Part shown: piece after piece, positions 43,187 through 51,467 of the stretch
Layout of the letters: each line of letters starts with the position of its first letter
Position numbering within the stretch: the first letter of the stretch is position 1
Source of the DNA: Gammaproteobacteria bacterium
GTDB lineage: Bacteria; Pseudomonadota; Gammaproteobacteria; Steroidobacterales; Woeseiaceae
Assembly (NCBI GenBank): GCA_009937505.1
Contig: JAACFJ010000021.1
Span: 1-58,309 of the forward strand
Direction of reading: 5' to 3'
DNA: 58,309 bases
Notes under the pieces: generated by a model
What the model saw: only the letters and a program-made list of their open reading frames with translations
What the model was told of the DNA's origin: nothing
Database searches by the model: none
Position numbers and translations under genes: made by a program

Positions 43187-45651
43187 CAGTTAAATGGCGC
43201 CGCTCGGGCAATCAGTTCGTCCAGGTTCGGCTCGTTCGGGTCCAGTGGCTTGCCGGGATGGATACACTTGGCCGGACAGATCTCGGCCGCACGGACGAGA
43301 TCTTCATAAGTACCGGCTTTTGGATCTGTCAGATACGCCTGCTTGTCCTCGTTGTACGCGAACATCATCTTGTTGATGCCCATGCAGTCGTCGCAGGTCG
43401 TGCACGCCGGCGTGTCGAGCCAGGGCTCGTCGAAACTCAACTCCTCTTCGGGTTCTTCGACCTCGGCTGGCTCGGCTTCCGCTCCGGCCTCGTCGGCTTC
43501 CGCCGGCGCCTCGACCTCGGCCGGGCGGGCAGCCGGCATCGTGGCAAGCTGGCCGCCACCGACGACCATGCCGGACAAGTCCGCTCCCATGAGCACGTCG
43601 ACAAGCTGCCCCATGGCCTCGCCGGCGGCCTCCGAGCGAACGGACTCCAGTTCCTCTGCATGCTCTTTTCGCAGCTGCTCGCGTTCGGCTTCCAACTCGG
43701 CGCGTTGCTCTTCGATAATCCGCTCGATCGCTTCCTCGACGTAGTAGTTCTGGACGCCGGCGAGTTCCTGCAGGGCGTGCCAGTAGTTGAGCCGATCCCG
43801 GCAGGCGAAAATGAGCGCACGCGATACCACCAGCCGGACGAGTACGCCGTCCTCGCCGATGCCCCACACGAACGGGACCAGGCGATCGCGGTGTTCCTCG
43901 CTTGTATCGAGGAACTCGGACACGGTGACGAGCTCTTCCGATGCGAAGCCCGTAGGCACCGTACGGAAATGTTCGTGCAGAGCAGGCATCAGCAACGCGT
44001 AGTCGGCAAACGTAAATGCCAGCTCCATGGTCGTCTCTTCGCCATCGGCGCTTTGGTATTCCAGTGTCTCGACCGGCCAGTCGGCATCCGGCTGCGGATT
44101 GCCGTCAAACCTGACGCGCATTGCGGCCTGGTCGCCGGCGTCCGGATCGATGAGGAGGAAGGGGTGTGCGCGGCTCTCAAGGGCCGCGCTGGCGACGAAC
44201 CAGGGCTCGAGGATCGGCTTGCTCGACTTTGTCTGCGTGCCGCGATTGATCAGGTGCAGGCTTGCCCGATTGCTGTCGATGGCGCACGTAAAACCTGCCA
44301 GCAGGCCCTCATGACGCGCAGCCGATGTCTGCGCCACAACGACCTGGCGATGGCCAATGCCGAAGTTCGCAAGCTCGAAGCGATACGCATCGAAGGGGCC
44401 CTCGCCGGGTTTCACGGCCGGATTGTCATAGGCGCGTACCCATGTGAGCACGTGCACCGGCAGCCGTGAGCCGAGCAGGTGCGAGAATGCGGGCAAACCG
44501 TCGGTTGCGAGGTAGTCGGCTGACTCCAGCGCCACCGCGCGCGGCACGAGCTGCAGTTCCTCGTCGGAGAACGCCTGCCAGTCAAAGCTGGCGAACCATG
44601 AGTCGTGCACGGCCGGATCGTACTGATCATCGAGTTCGAGGCCGGCGATGCGCAATGCCGCGAACAGGCGAGCGAAGCGCACGGCGTCGTCGAGGAACAG
44701 CTCGCTTGCGGTCGCGCATGCCTCGTAGCTCTCGACGATATCCAGATCGGCTTGCTCGGCGAACCACGGGTTGACGACGCGGCCCGCAATTCGAACCAGC
44801 ACGGCGTTATCGTCCCAGGACGTCAATTCGCCGAGCGCATTCTCGATCCTGGATCGCCTTTCGGGCGCCATCTCCTGCGAACCGTGCGACCGTTTCTCCA
44901 GCATGCCCGACAAGGCGTCGCTGTCCAGGAACTGCCCCGCAGGACCCACGCTGCTGCTGACGCTCTCCGGCTCATTGCCTTCGCTCGACTTGGATTGCTC
45001 GACGAGGAGCAGCGACTCGAGAGCGGCGGCGCACTTCTCGACTTTGTGGCGCAGCTTGGCGCGGCGCGGCGCGAGCAGGTGCCGGATCGCGTGCACAAAG
45101 AGGTGCAGCGGCACGTCGGGCCCGTAGCCGAGGTACTGGCTGCCTTCCGCTACCCTGGCGCCCAGCTCGGCCAGGTTGGCTGCGAGTGTCTCCTGGTTGC
45201 TGTCGCTGAGGTCCAGGTGCTCTTGCAGCGCCTCGGCCGCCTCCGAGAACAGCGACGGCGCGTCGACCGGATCGGGCCCCGTCAGCTTTTGTCGAAGGTA
45301 GCGTTCCAGCCACGGCAGGTTGTCCTTTAGCATCCTGGCTTGCTCGGCGGCCGGCGCAAAGGTCTCGATCGACTCCGCCAGGTGCTCGGAGAGCGGCCTC
45401 GCCAGGACTGTCTCCACCGCGTCGCCTCGCGGCACGAGGTAGAGCGGATACTGGTAGCGGATCGCCGACGAATCCCGGTAGGGATTCAGGAGTGCGGGCA
45501 GGATTGCACCGGCGGGCGCCGAGGTCGATGCGGCCGCCGACGGTTCACCGTAATGGAAGCGGCGCAGCAGGTTGATCACGGCTGCACCGTCTTCGACTTC
45601 CGTCTGCGCCGTTTCCACGGCGGACTTCTTGTTTTCGGCTGCGGAGTCCAT
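43186..45651 (-). CDS. PFOR-related protein with coiled coil and C-terminal ferredoxin
   Basis: The 821-residue protein is not a known Rnf subunit. Residues about 330-650 share collinear segments with domain VI of the 1454-residue protein: WQAFSDEELQLVP, LPVHVLTWVRAY, VVVAQTSAARHEGLL, RVRFDGNPQPDADWP and WHALQELAGV. No thiamine motif is present. Next come a charged coiled coil (635-680), an Ala/Glu-rich linker, and a ferredoxin-like end with CTTCDDCMG (near 750) and CPAKCIHPG. I propose an electron-carrying partner of KorAB and RnfB, between which it is encoded. The first 330 residues are unrecognised. Confidence 0.65.
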   Translation of the reverse strand: MDSAAENKKSAVETAQTEVEDGAAVINLLRRFHYGEPSAAASTSAPAGAILPALLNPYRDSSAIRYQYPLYLVPRGDAVETVLARPLSEHLAESIETFAPAAEQARMLKDNLPWLERYLRQKLTGPDPVDAPSLFSEAAEALQEHLDLSDSNQETLAANLAELGARVAEGSQYLGYGPDVPLHLFVHAIRHLLAPRRAKLRHKVEKCAAALESLLLVEQSKSSEGNEPESVSSSVGPAGQFLDSDALSGMLEKRSHGSQEMAPERRSRIENALGELTSWDDNAVLVRIAGRVVNPWFAEQADLDIVESYEACATASELFLDDAVRFARLFAALRIAGLELDDQYDPAVHDSWFASFDWQAFSDEELQLVPRAVALESADYLATDGLPAFSHLLGSRLPVHVLTWVRAYDNPAVKPGEGPFDAYRFELANFGIGHRQVVVAQTSAARHEGLLAGFTCAIDSNRASLHLINRGTQTKSSKPILEPWFVASAALESRAHPFLLIDPDAGDQAAMRVRFDGNPQPDADWPVETLEYQSADGEETTMELAFTFADYALLMPALHEHFRTVPTGFASEELVTVSEFLDTSEEHRDRLVPFVWGIGEDGVLVRLVVSRALIFACRDRLNYWHALQELAGVQNYYVEEAIERIIEEQRAELEAEREQLRKEHAEELESVRSEAAGEAMGQLVDVLMGADLSGMVVGGGQLATMPAARPAEVEAPAEADEAGAEAEPAEVEEPEEELSFDEPWLDTPACTTCDDCMGINKMMFAYNEDKQAYLTDPKAGTYEDLVRAAEICPAKCIHPGKPLDPNEPNLDELIARAAPFN

Positions 45652-45664
45652 GGTCGCTCCGGGG

Positions 45665-46621
45665 TCAGATGGCGAAATGGTCCAGCGCTTCGTTGAGGCC
45701 GGCGAGCTTCTCTTCCGCCGTCATCTCGAGGCCCACCGACGACATCAGGTCGTAACGCGGTGCGTCGGGGTTGTGGTAGAGAATGCCGAGGGGCAGCACG
45801 CTCTCGTCCTCTGCCAACTGGCGAGCGGCATGGATATCGGACGGATCGTGCTCCGCCTGATTCGGAAACTGCCGCTTGACCGAGTCGTCGACCTGCACGC
45901 CTTTCTCGTGTGTGAGGAGCTGCATTCTCGCGGGCTCGTCCTGGAGCGCCTTGCCGATGGATTCGACGTAGACAGGGCAGCGCTGGATGATTCTCACGAA
46001 GCTCGTTCCCTTGTGCGCGTGAGCCATCCTGATCACTTCGTGCCTGAGCTGTGCATTCCAGTCCACGATCTGTGCGACGAACGAGATATTCGTGATGCCC
46101 AGCGTCACGGTCAACGGGTTCAGCGGCGGCAGCAGTGCGCCCGACGGATGGGTATTGGTGGGCACGTCGAGCGGTGTCGTCGGTGAAGTCTGTTTCTTGG
46201 TCAGGCCATAGATGCCGTTGTCGAATACCAGCAATGTCAGGTCCATGTTGTAGCGCATGGCATGGATCCAGTGCGCCGCACCAATCGAGAAGCAGTCGCC
46301 GTCGCCGGTCGCGACCCAGACGTCAAGATCGGGGCGCCGCGATTTGACGCCGCAGGCAACCGGCAGCGCGCGTCCGTGCAGGCCATGGAAGCCGTAGGTA
46401 TTCATGTAGTGAGGCAGCCGGCTGGAGCAGCCGATGCCGGACACGGCTACGGTCTTTTCGGGCTTGAGCTGTGCGTCACGGCACACGCGATGCACCGCGG
46501 CCAGTATCCCGTGGTCACCGCAGCCCGTACACCAGCGTGGTTCGGCACCGCAGTAATCCTCCAGCGTGAAATAGCGTTCCTTTACGTCGAGAGACCAGTC
46601 ACCTTTCAAGCCGAACATCAT
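45665..46621 (-). CDS. korB: 2-oxoacid:ferredoxin oxidoreductase beta subunit (KorB-like)
   Basis: The 318-residue subunit binds thiamine diphosphate: WCTGCGDHGILAAVH, SGIGCSSRLPHYM, the metal motif ATGDGDCFSIG, and FDNGIYGLTKKQTSPTTP. This is the 2-oxoglutarate-type beta subunit, which oxidatively decarboxylates 2-oxoacids to acyl-CoA and reduces ferredoxin. AAGGAG precedes ATGATG. ATG 46618 may be the true start. The korA stop overlaps it. It is the only intact thiamine-binding enzyme of the operon. Confidence 0.93.
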   Translation of the reverse strand: MMFGLKGDWSLDVKERYFTLEDYCGAEPRWCTGCGDHGILAAVHRVCRDAQLKPEKTVAVSGIGCSSRLPHYMNTYGFHGLHGRALPVACGVKSRRPDLDVWVATGDGDCFSIGAAHWIHAMRYNMDLTLLVFDNGIYGLTKKQTSPTTPLDVPTNTHPSGALLPPLNPLTVTLGITNISFVAQIVDWNAQLRHEVIRMAHAHKGTSFVRIIQRCPVYVESIGKALQDEPARMQLLTHEKGVQVDDSVKRQFPNQAEHDPSDIHAARQLAEDESVLPLGILYHNPDAPRYDLMSSVGLEMTAEEKLAGLNEALDHFAI

Positions 46622-48666
46622 TCTGCTCCTTCTATCTGTTCGAGGGTTTCGTCAATGACCCGGCCGATGGTGGCGGGTGACAACGGGTGGCCCGGGACCT
46701 TGGACCAGCAGTCAATATCCATGAGCGTGTGCGCCCGCAGCAAGTACGCGAGCTGTGCGTAGCGCCGGTTCTCGCTACCGGACAATGGTGCGTCAGGCGC
46801 GTCGCTGTCTTGAGGCCGGGTTCCATAGGCGACAGGAACCTGAGGTGCACGGAGGACACCTTGTTGCCTGCGTCTCGAGCCAGGTCGACGGCTTCCTCGA
46901 TGGCGCCGATCGTCGAACCCCAGCCGACGATCAGCAGATCGCCTTCCGGATCGCCGTGCACCTCGGGTGGCTTCAGCGTCGCCGCCAGTGCGGCCAGCTT
47001 GCGGCTGCGCATGTCCATGCCTTCCTGGTTGGATTTGGTGTCGTAGGCAATCTTGCTGTTACGGTTGTGAGCAAGACCCGTGAGAATGTATTCGCCACCG
47101 CGCATGCCGGGGATCGGGCGCTCCGACAGACCGGTCTTCTCATCCCAGTCATAGGGCAGCACGTTTTCGTCCCACTTCGACTGGTCGACGGGCGGGGCGA
47201 ACCACTCGTCCGTCGCTTCGGGCCGCTCGATTGCCTGCACGCCTGTCGCCAGGTTGGCGTCGGTGAGAATCAGGACCGGCGTGCGGAACGACTCGGCGAG
47301 CTTGCGCGCCAGGATTACGAAGTGAAAGCACTCTGAAATCGTGGAGGCGGCGAGCACCACCTTGGGCGCATCGCCTGGCGCGCCGAAGATGCAGGCGAGC
47401 AGGTCGCCCTGTTCGACCTTGGTCGGCAGGCCTGTCGCCGGGCCGCCGCGCTGCACGTTGATAATGACCAGCGGAATCTCGGCCATGACGGCAAGGCCGA
47501 TCATCTCGGTCTTGAGTGCGATGCCGGGACCAGACGTGATTGTGCAGGCGGTCTTGCCGGCGTAGGAAGCGCCGATCGCGAAGCCGATCGCGGCAATTTC
47601 ATCCTCCGCCTGGTGGACGAAACCGCCGGTCAGGGGGAAGTCGTCCGCCAGGTAGTGCGACGCCGAGGTTGCCGGTGTAATCGGGTACATCGAGACGAGT
47701 TCGATGCCTGCCGCCATGACGCCGAGTCCTGCCGCCGTGTTGCCGTTCATGACGAGCGCGGACTCGAGCCGGTCCTCCGGCGCCGTCGTGATACTGAACT
47801 GGTAGCCGATGTTGTCGAGGGCGAACCCGTAGCCGGCGTCGAACAGGTCATGGTTGATGTTGATGACCTTGTCGCTCTTCTTGCGGAAGATCTTGGCAAT
47901 TTCTTCCTTGGCCTTGTCCGCGTCGCGGTTGTAAATGCGGCAAAGCATGCCGAGCACGAACATGTTCTTTCCCTTGCGCGGGTCGGTTACGAGCTTGAGG
48001 CATTCCTGCTGGATCGGCAGTTCGTGCACGATCAGGCCGCGCTTCTTGAAGTCGGCGAGTGCTTCGGCGTACTGCTCGCGCACCTTCGGCTCGGGGTCCT
48101 CGGCCCACATGTTCTCGAGCAGCACGACGGTGCCTTCCTTGTAGGCGCCGTTCTGGATGCGGGAGTAGAGGACCTGCTCGTTGAAGGTTCGACCCCATGC
48201 GCACGCGGATGCCGCTGGCGCCCTCTCGCGAACGCGCCGGCGGCTGGATTTCGGCCGGGATGATCTCGACGGTCCATACGCCGTTGCCCATTTTGCCGCT
48301 GACCAGGCCGAGTAACTGGCCGCATTTTTGCGCACCCTCACCGGAGTCACTGACGATCTCGACGATGTGCTGATCCATGGTAAGCGGACCGGAAGATGAC
48401 TTGCCGTTGCCGCTGACCGAGGTTTTTTTCTCCCCGGCCTCGCCGCCGTTCTTGCTGGTCCGAACCTTCTCGATCTCGCTCCGGAACTCCTCTACGACCT
48501 CCCAGCGCGTCTCGCGCGCGGCATCGAGATCATGGGTGTGTAGCGAGCGGCGCAGGTCGTAGCCGAGTTCGTCCCGCAGTGTCCGCGGTACGGCAACCTT
48601 GACCCACCAGGTCTTATCGCGTCTGAACAAGTACCTGGTATCGCCTTCGACGTGTGAATCTGACAT
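46618..48666 (-). CDS. korA: 2-oxoacid:ferredoxin oxidoreductase alpha subunit (KorA-like), two frame breaks, extra N-terminal domain
   Basis: From ATG 48666 (after GGAG and AAGG) the protein begins with about 65 residues like the N-terminal module of phage-type integrases (YLFRRDKTWWVKVAVPRTLR), then a Gly/Ser linker and the KorA gamma domain (MDQHIVEIVSDSGEGAQKCG, from M97). At about 48190 the frame breaks. The main part (FNEQVLYSRI to SPMEPGLK, with ITSGPGIALKTE and QRGGPATGLPTK) is in another frame. Near 46810 it breaks again, and the true end (MDIDCWSKVPGHPLS) stops at 46618, overlapping korB. About 13-17 expected residues are missing at each break. The operon otherwise looks functional, so assembly error must be considered. 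Confidence 0.82.
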
Positions 48667-49049
48667 ACCTTACTCCTCGCCATAGCTCCGTCAGCAGAGC
48701 TGTACCTTCGTTTTCGCGTGATTCAATCGGGGTGCGGACGTATCAGTCCCTGAGAACCTCGGCGCTGGCTAATGCTGTCCCCCTGGACGTGTTTCCCGTC
48801 AACTCTCCAAGGAACAATCTGCAGTTCATATTAATCAACGACTTACCTAATTGCCTGGCGGCGTATTTTCTTTGCCAACGCACGCCGGATTCCCTTTGTA
48901 CCTTACGGAGATTGGCTTATCCGGCGACCTGCGGCTATACGCGCTATCCAAGCGGAACTACGTGGAAACCCCGATGGACGCCGGAACCCGGTCCAATTAA
49001 ATTTCCGGACGAGGCCATACTATCCCGGGTGCGCAGGCAGGAGGTGACG
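48667..49049. other. Divergent intergenic region, 383 bases
   Basis: This region separates the Kor-Rnf operon (minus) from the Cys-rich protein (plus). The korA start has a good ribosome-binding site just inside it. I find no clear sigma-70 promoter, no ECF-type GGAWTA-N16-CGTC site and no repeat. The open frame spanning it on the plus strand (from 48654) has no credible protein signature before 49050. Confidence 0.5.
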
Positions 49050-49421
49050 ATGCGGAGAGAACTGATCGAGGCACTCACCTACCCGAGACTGCTCATCCTG
49101 AAAATCATCGACTCACGGGACTGCCCGCACGAGAGCCTGTTCGCGGCCACGAGTGAGCGCTGCAAGGAGTGCCCGATCGGACAGGAGTGCCACTGGACTA
49201 GCTGCCTGAACGACTTCGAGGACCTGAGCAGGAAGCCGACCCATACGCTCAGTGCCTCGCTGCGATACGGTATGCGGCTCGTCGAATCGTTGCACAGAGA
49301 ACTGCGGCACGACGAGACCACGTGCGCGTGCGAGCCCTGTACCTGGGTTCGGGATTCCCAACGACTGATTGCAGCCTACGAGGCAGGGCTCACGCCGAAT
49401 CCTTACCGTCCGGGCGCCTGA
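49050..49421 (+). CDS. Cys-rich small protein of unknown function
   Basis: The 123-residue soluble protein has eight Cys in two groups: DCPHESLF...CKECPIGQECHWTSC (about residues 20-52) and TCACEPC (near 95). The spacing suggests a zinc or Fe-S site. I do not recognise the family. ATG 49050 is preceded by an excellent GGAGGTGA. The gene stands alone between the Kor-Rnf operon and the SGNH hydrolase, which starts 53 bases later on the same strand. Confidence 0.7.
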   Translation: MRRELIEALTYPRLLILKIIDSRDCPHESLFAATSERCKECPIGQECHWTSCLNDFEDLSRKPTHTLSASLRYGMRLVESLHRELRHDETTCACEPCTWVRDSQRLIAAYEAGLTPNPYRPGA

Positions 49422-49474
49422 TCGAGCCGCCCGCTGGACGCGGCTCGCCACGTCACGCATGATCCGCGGCACGG

Positions 49475-50185
49475 ATGAATTACCTGTTGCGGACAATCAG
49501 CCTTGCTCCCGTTATCTTGGCGCAGGGCATATGGACGAACCTTCGGGTCCCGACGCTGCCCGAGCCACCCGGCGCGAGGGAGGGCTCTGCAGGCAAAGGT
49601 CCGCCATTGAAACTCCTCGTCGTCGGCGACTCGGCGGCCGCCGGGGTCGGCGTGTCACGCCAGGACGAGGCCCTGCTCGGCCAGGTGGTCTCCCGGCTCG
49701 GGGGCCGATACCGCGTCGAGTTCGGCCTGCACGCAAAAACCGGTTACACGACGGCCGATATCCTCCGGCGCCTCCACGAGATGGAGGCACGCGACTACGA
49801 TGTCGCGCTGACCTCGCTCGGCGTCAACGATGTCCTGGCGCTGACGAGCCGGGGTACCTGGCTGGAACGGCAAAGACAGCTGCGCGAGGTGCTCAGGGAA
49901 AAGTTCGGCGTGCGGCTGCTCGTTTTGTCGGGATTACCGCCCGTGCACAGTTTTCCGGCGTTGCCGCAGCCGTTGCGCTGGCACCTCGGCGGCCGCGCGA
50001 CGGAATTCAACGAGGCACTTGGTGCAGCTGTCGAAGCAGATCCGGATACGCGCCTCGTGAACCTTCGCTTCAGCGCGGACGCCAGCATGATGGCCAGCGA
50101 CGGCTTCCACCCCGGAGCTCCGATCTACTCGGAGTGGGCGGAGCGGGCTGCACGGATAATTCTCTGCAACGGGGCGAATGGGTGA
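49475..50185 (+). CDS. SGNH/GDSL-family hydrolase
   Basis: The 236-residue protein has block I LLVVGDSAAAGVG (nucleophile Ser), block III GVND, and the C-terminal catalytic pair in DGFHPG, as in SGNH esterases/lipases. An N-terminal hydrophobic stretch (YLLRTISLAPVILAQGIW) may be a signal anchor, suggesting action at the envelope. The substrate is unknown. It ends 15 bases before the ECF-type promoter of the sox operon. Confidence 0.85.
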   Translation: MNYLLRTISLAPVILAQGIWTNLRVPTLPEPPGAREGSAGKGPPLKLLVVGDSAAAGVGVSRQDEALLGQVVSRLGGRYRVEFGLHAKTGYTTADILRRLHEMEARDYDVALTSLGVNDVLALTSRGTWLERQRQLREVLREKFGVRLLVLSGLPPVHSFPALPQPLRWHLGGRATEFNEALGAAVEADPDTRLVNLRFSADASMMASDGFHPGAPIYSEWAERAARIILCNGANG

Positions 50186-50200
50186 TCGTGGAATGAAAAT

Positions 50201-50228
50201 GGAATAATCATCCTTGATGAGGCGTCAT
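50201..50228 (+). promoter_or_regulatory. ECF-type promoter upstream of the sox operon
   Basis: GGAATA (50201-50206) and CGTCAT (50223-50228) are separated by exactly 16 bases. The same elements with the same spacing precede the ECF sigma operon (minus) and the DsrE2 gene. A start near 50235 would leave almost no leader for soxX ATG 50239, so soxX may really begin at ATG 50266. Confidence 0.65.
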
Positions 50229-50238
50229 ACACTAGTAG

Positions 50239-50625
50239 ATGCACGGTAAAAACCTGAAATTTTTCATGCCGTTGTGCGATTTTCGCCGGCTTGCGGCCGG
50301 AATCGCTGCGATGTCGGTACTTGCTCTTGCCGCGGCGCATGCGACAACGGACGACGGCATCGCGGCGGGCAAGTCCCTGGCGATGGAACGCAGCAAGGGA
50401 AACTGCCTCGCATGCCACAGTATCGAGGACGGGGAACTTCCCGGTACGATCGGCCCGCCGCTGGTAGCAATGAAATTGCGTTTCCCGGAACGCGCGGCGC
50501 TGAAGCAGCAGATCTGCGATGCGACGGTTCGGAATGTGGATTCGCGGATGCCGCCATTTTGCAGGCACGGGATCTTGACGGAAGACGAAGTCGAATTGAT
50601 TGTCGATTACCTGTACACGCTGTAG
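50239..50625 (+). CDS. soxX: SoxX, monohaem cytochrome c of the thiosulfate-oxidising complex
   Basis: The 128-residue product has a signal peptide (AAGIAAMSVLALAAAHA) and one haem c site C56-L-A-C59-H60 in GNCLACHSIEDG, with the distal Met M104 in DSRMPPFC. SoxX pairs with SoxA to couple thiosulfate to the SoxY Cys and accepts the electrons. The ATG at 50239 has no ribosome-binding site and is very near the predicted transcription start; ATG 50266 is an alternative that still encodes the signal. It is first of the operon soxX-Y-Z-A-K-B-dsrE1. Confidence 0.92.
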   Translation: MHGKNLKFFMPLCDFRRLAAGIAAMSVLALAAAHATTDDGIAAGKSLAMERSKGNCLACHSIEDGELPGTIGPPLVAMKLRFPERAALKQQICDATVRNVDSRMPPFCRHGILTEDEVELIVDYLYTL

Positions 50626-50653
50626 CGTGGGGTAGTCCAATGGAGAACGGAGT

Positions 50654-51106
50654 ATGGATGTAGGGAGAAGGCTATTACTCAAGGCTGGGGTCGCGTTCGC
50701 GGCGCTCGCGGCCCTGCCGAGAACGCTGCTGGCCGCAGCCTGGCCCGAGAAGGCGTTTGCAGCCACCGAGGCCGGGGCGGCGATGTCGACGCTGTTCGGC
50801 ACGAACCAGGCTACGCCGTCCGCGGAGATCAAGCTGAAAGTGCCGGAAATAGCGGAAAACGGTGCCGTGGTGCCGGTCACGATCAGCACGACGCTCGAGA
50901 ACGTGGAGTCGATCAGTATCGTGGTCGAGCACAATCCGCGGCCGCTGGCGGCCAGTTTCGAGATTCCGGCGGGGACGCTGCCCAATGTATCGAGCCGGAT
51001 AAAGATGGGTGAAACGTCCGACGTAATTGCGGTCGTCAAGACGGATACAGGTATCTACAGCACGTCGAAGCAGGTCAAGGTTACGATCGGCGGCTGTGGC
51101 GGCTAG
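50654..51106 (+). CDS. soxY: SoxY, sulfur-carrier subunit
   Basis: The 150-residue protein has a Tat signal (GRRLLLKAGVAFAALAALP) and the C-terminal GGCGG arm with C148, the Cys that carries covalently bound sulfur intermediates in the periplasm. The Ig-like body contains VVPVTISTTLENVESISIVV. It is exported together with SoxZ, which lacks a signal. The gap to soxX is 28 bases. Confidence 0.95.
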   Translation: MDVGRRLLLKAGVAFAALAALPRTLLAAAWPEKAFAATEAGAAMSTLFGTNQATPSAEIKLKVPEIAENGAVVPVTISTTLENVESISIVVEHNPRPLAASFEIPAGTLPNVSSRIKMGETSDVIAVVKTDTGIYSTSKQVKVTIGGCGG

Positions 51107-51127
51107 CCCGGCGGAGGGAGACGAGTA

Positions 51128-51442
51128 ATGGCGAGCAAGATAAAGGTCAAGGCGAAACTGTCGGGGGATTTGGCGGAAATCAAGAGCCTCATGCTGCATC
51201 CGATGGAAACCGGGTCGCGAAAAGACCCTGACACCGGCGAACTGGTGCCCACGCACCACATCACCCAACTGACGTTCACGAACAACGAGAAGACGGTGAT
51301 GGTTGCCAACTTCAGCACGGCAGTATCGAAGAACCCGTATTTCAGTTTCAGCTTCAGTGGCGCAAAGGCGGGTGACACGCTCAAGGTCAGCTGGATCGAC
51401 AACAAGGGTGCTACGGACGAACTCGAGACCGTACTGAAATAG
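51128..51442 (+). CDS. soxZ: SoxZ, partner of the SoxY carrier
   Basis: The 104-residue protein lacks a signal peptide and matches SoxZ: ASKIKVKAKLSGD at the N-terminus, MLHPMETGSRKDPDTGELVP, and the C-terminal beta-rich FSFSFSGAKAGDTLKVSW. SoxYZ is the heterodimeric carrier that the other Sox enzymes act on. ATG 51128 has GGAGGGAGACGAGTA upstream, an excellent ribosome-binding site. Confidence 0.95.
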   Translation: MASKIKVKAKLSGDLAEIKSLMLHPMETGSRKDPDTGELVPTHHITQLTFTNNEKTVMVANFSTAVSKNPYFSFSFSGAKAGDTLKVSWIDNKGATDELETVLK

Positions 51443-51467
51443 TGGGTCGCGGCGGATCGACACCTGC

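Noticed and set aside
42065-43309. 414-residue plus-strand open frame
   Set aside because: It is antisense to rnfB and the start of the PFOR-like gene; composition is that of a shadow.
43159-44469. 436-residue plus-strand open frame
   Set aside because: It is antisense to the 821-residue protein, with no ribosome-binding site or recognisable fold.
48378-48666. Integrated phage or island signalled by the integrase-like module
   Set aside because: No catalytic integrase domain, attachment repeats, tRNA or other phage genes are present; the module is in frame with korA.
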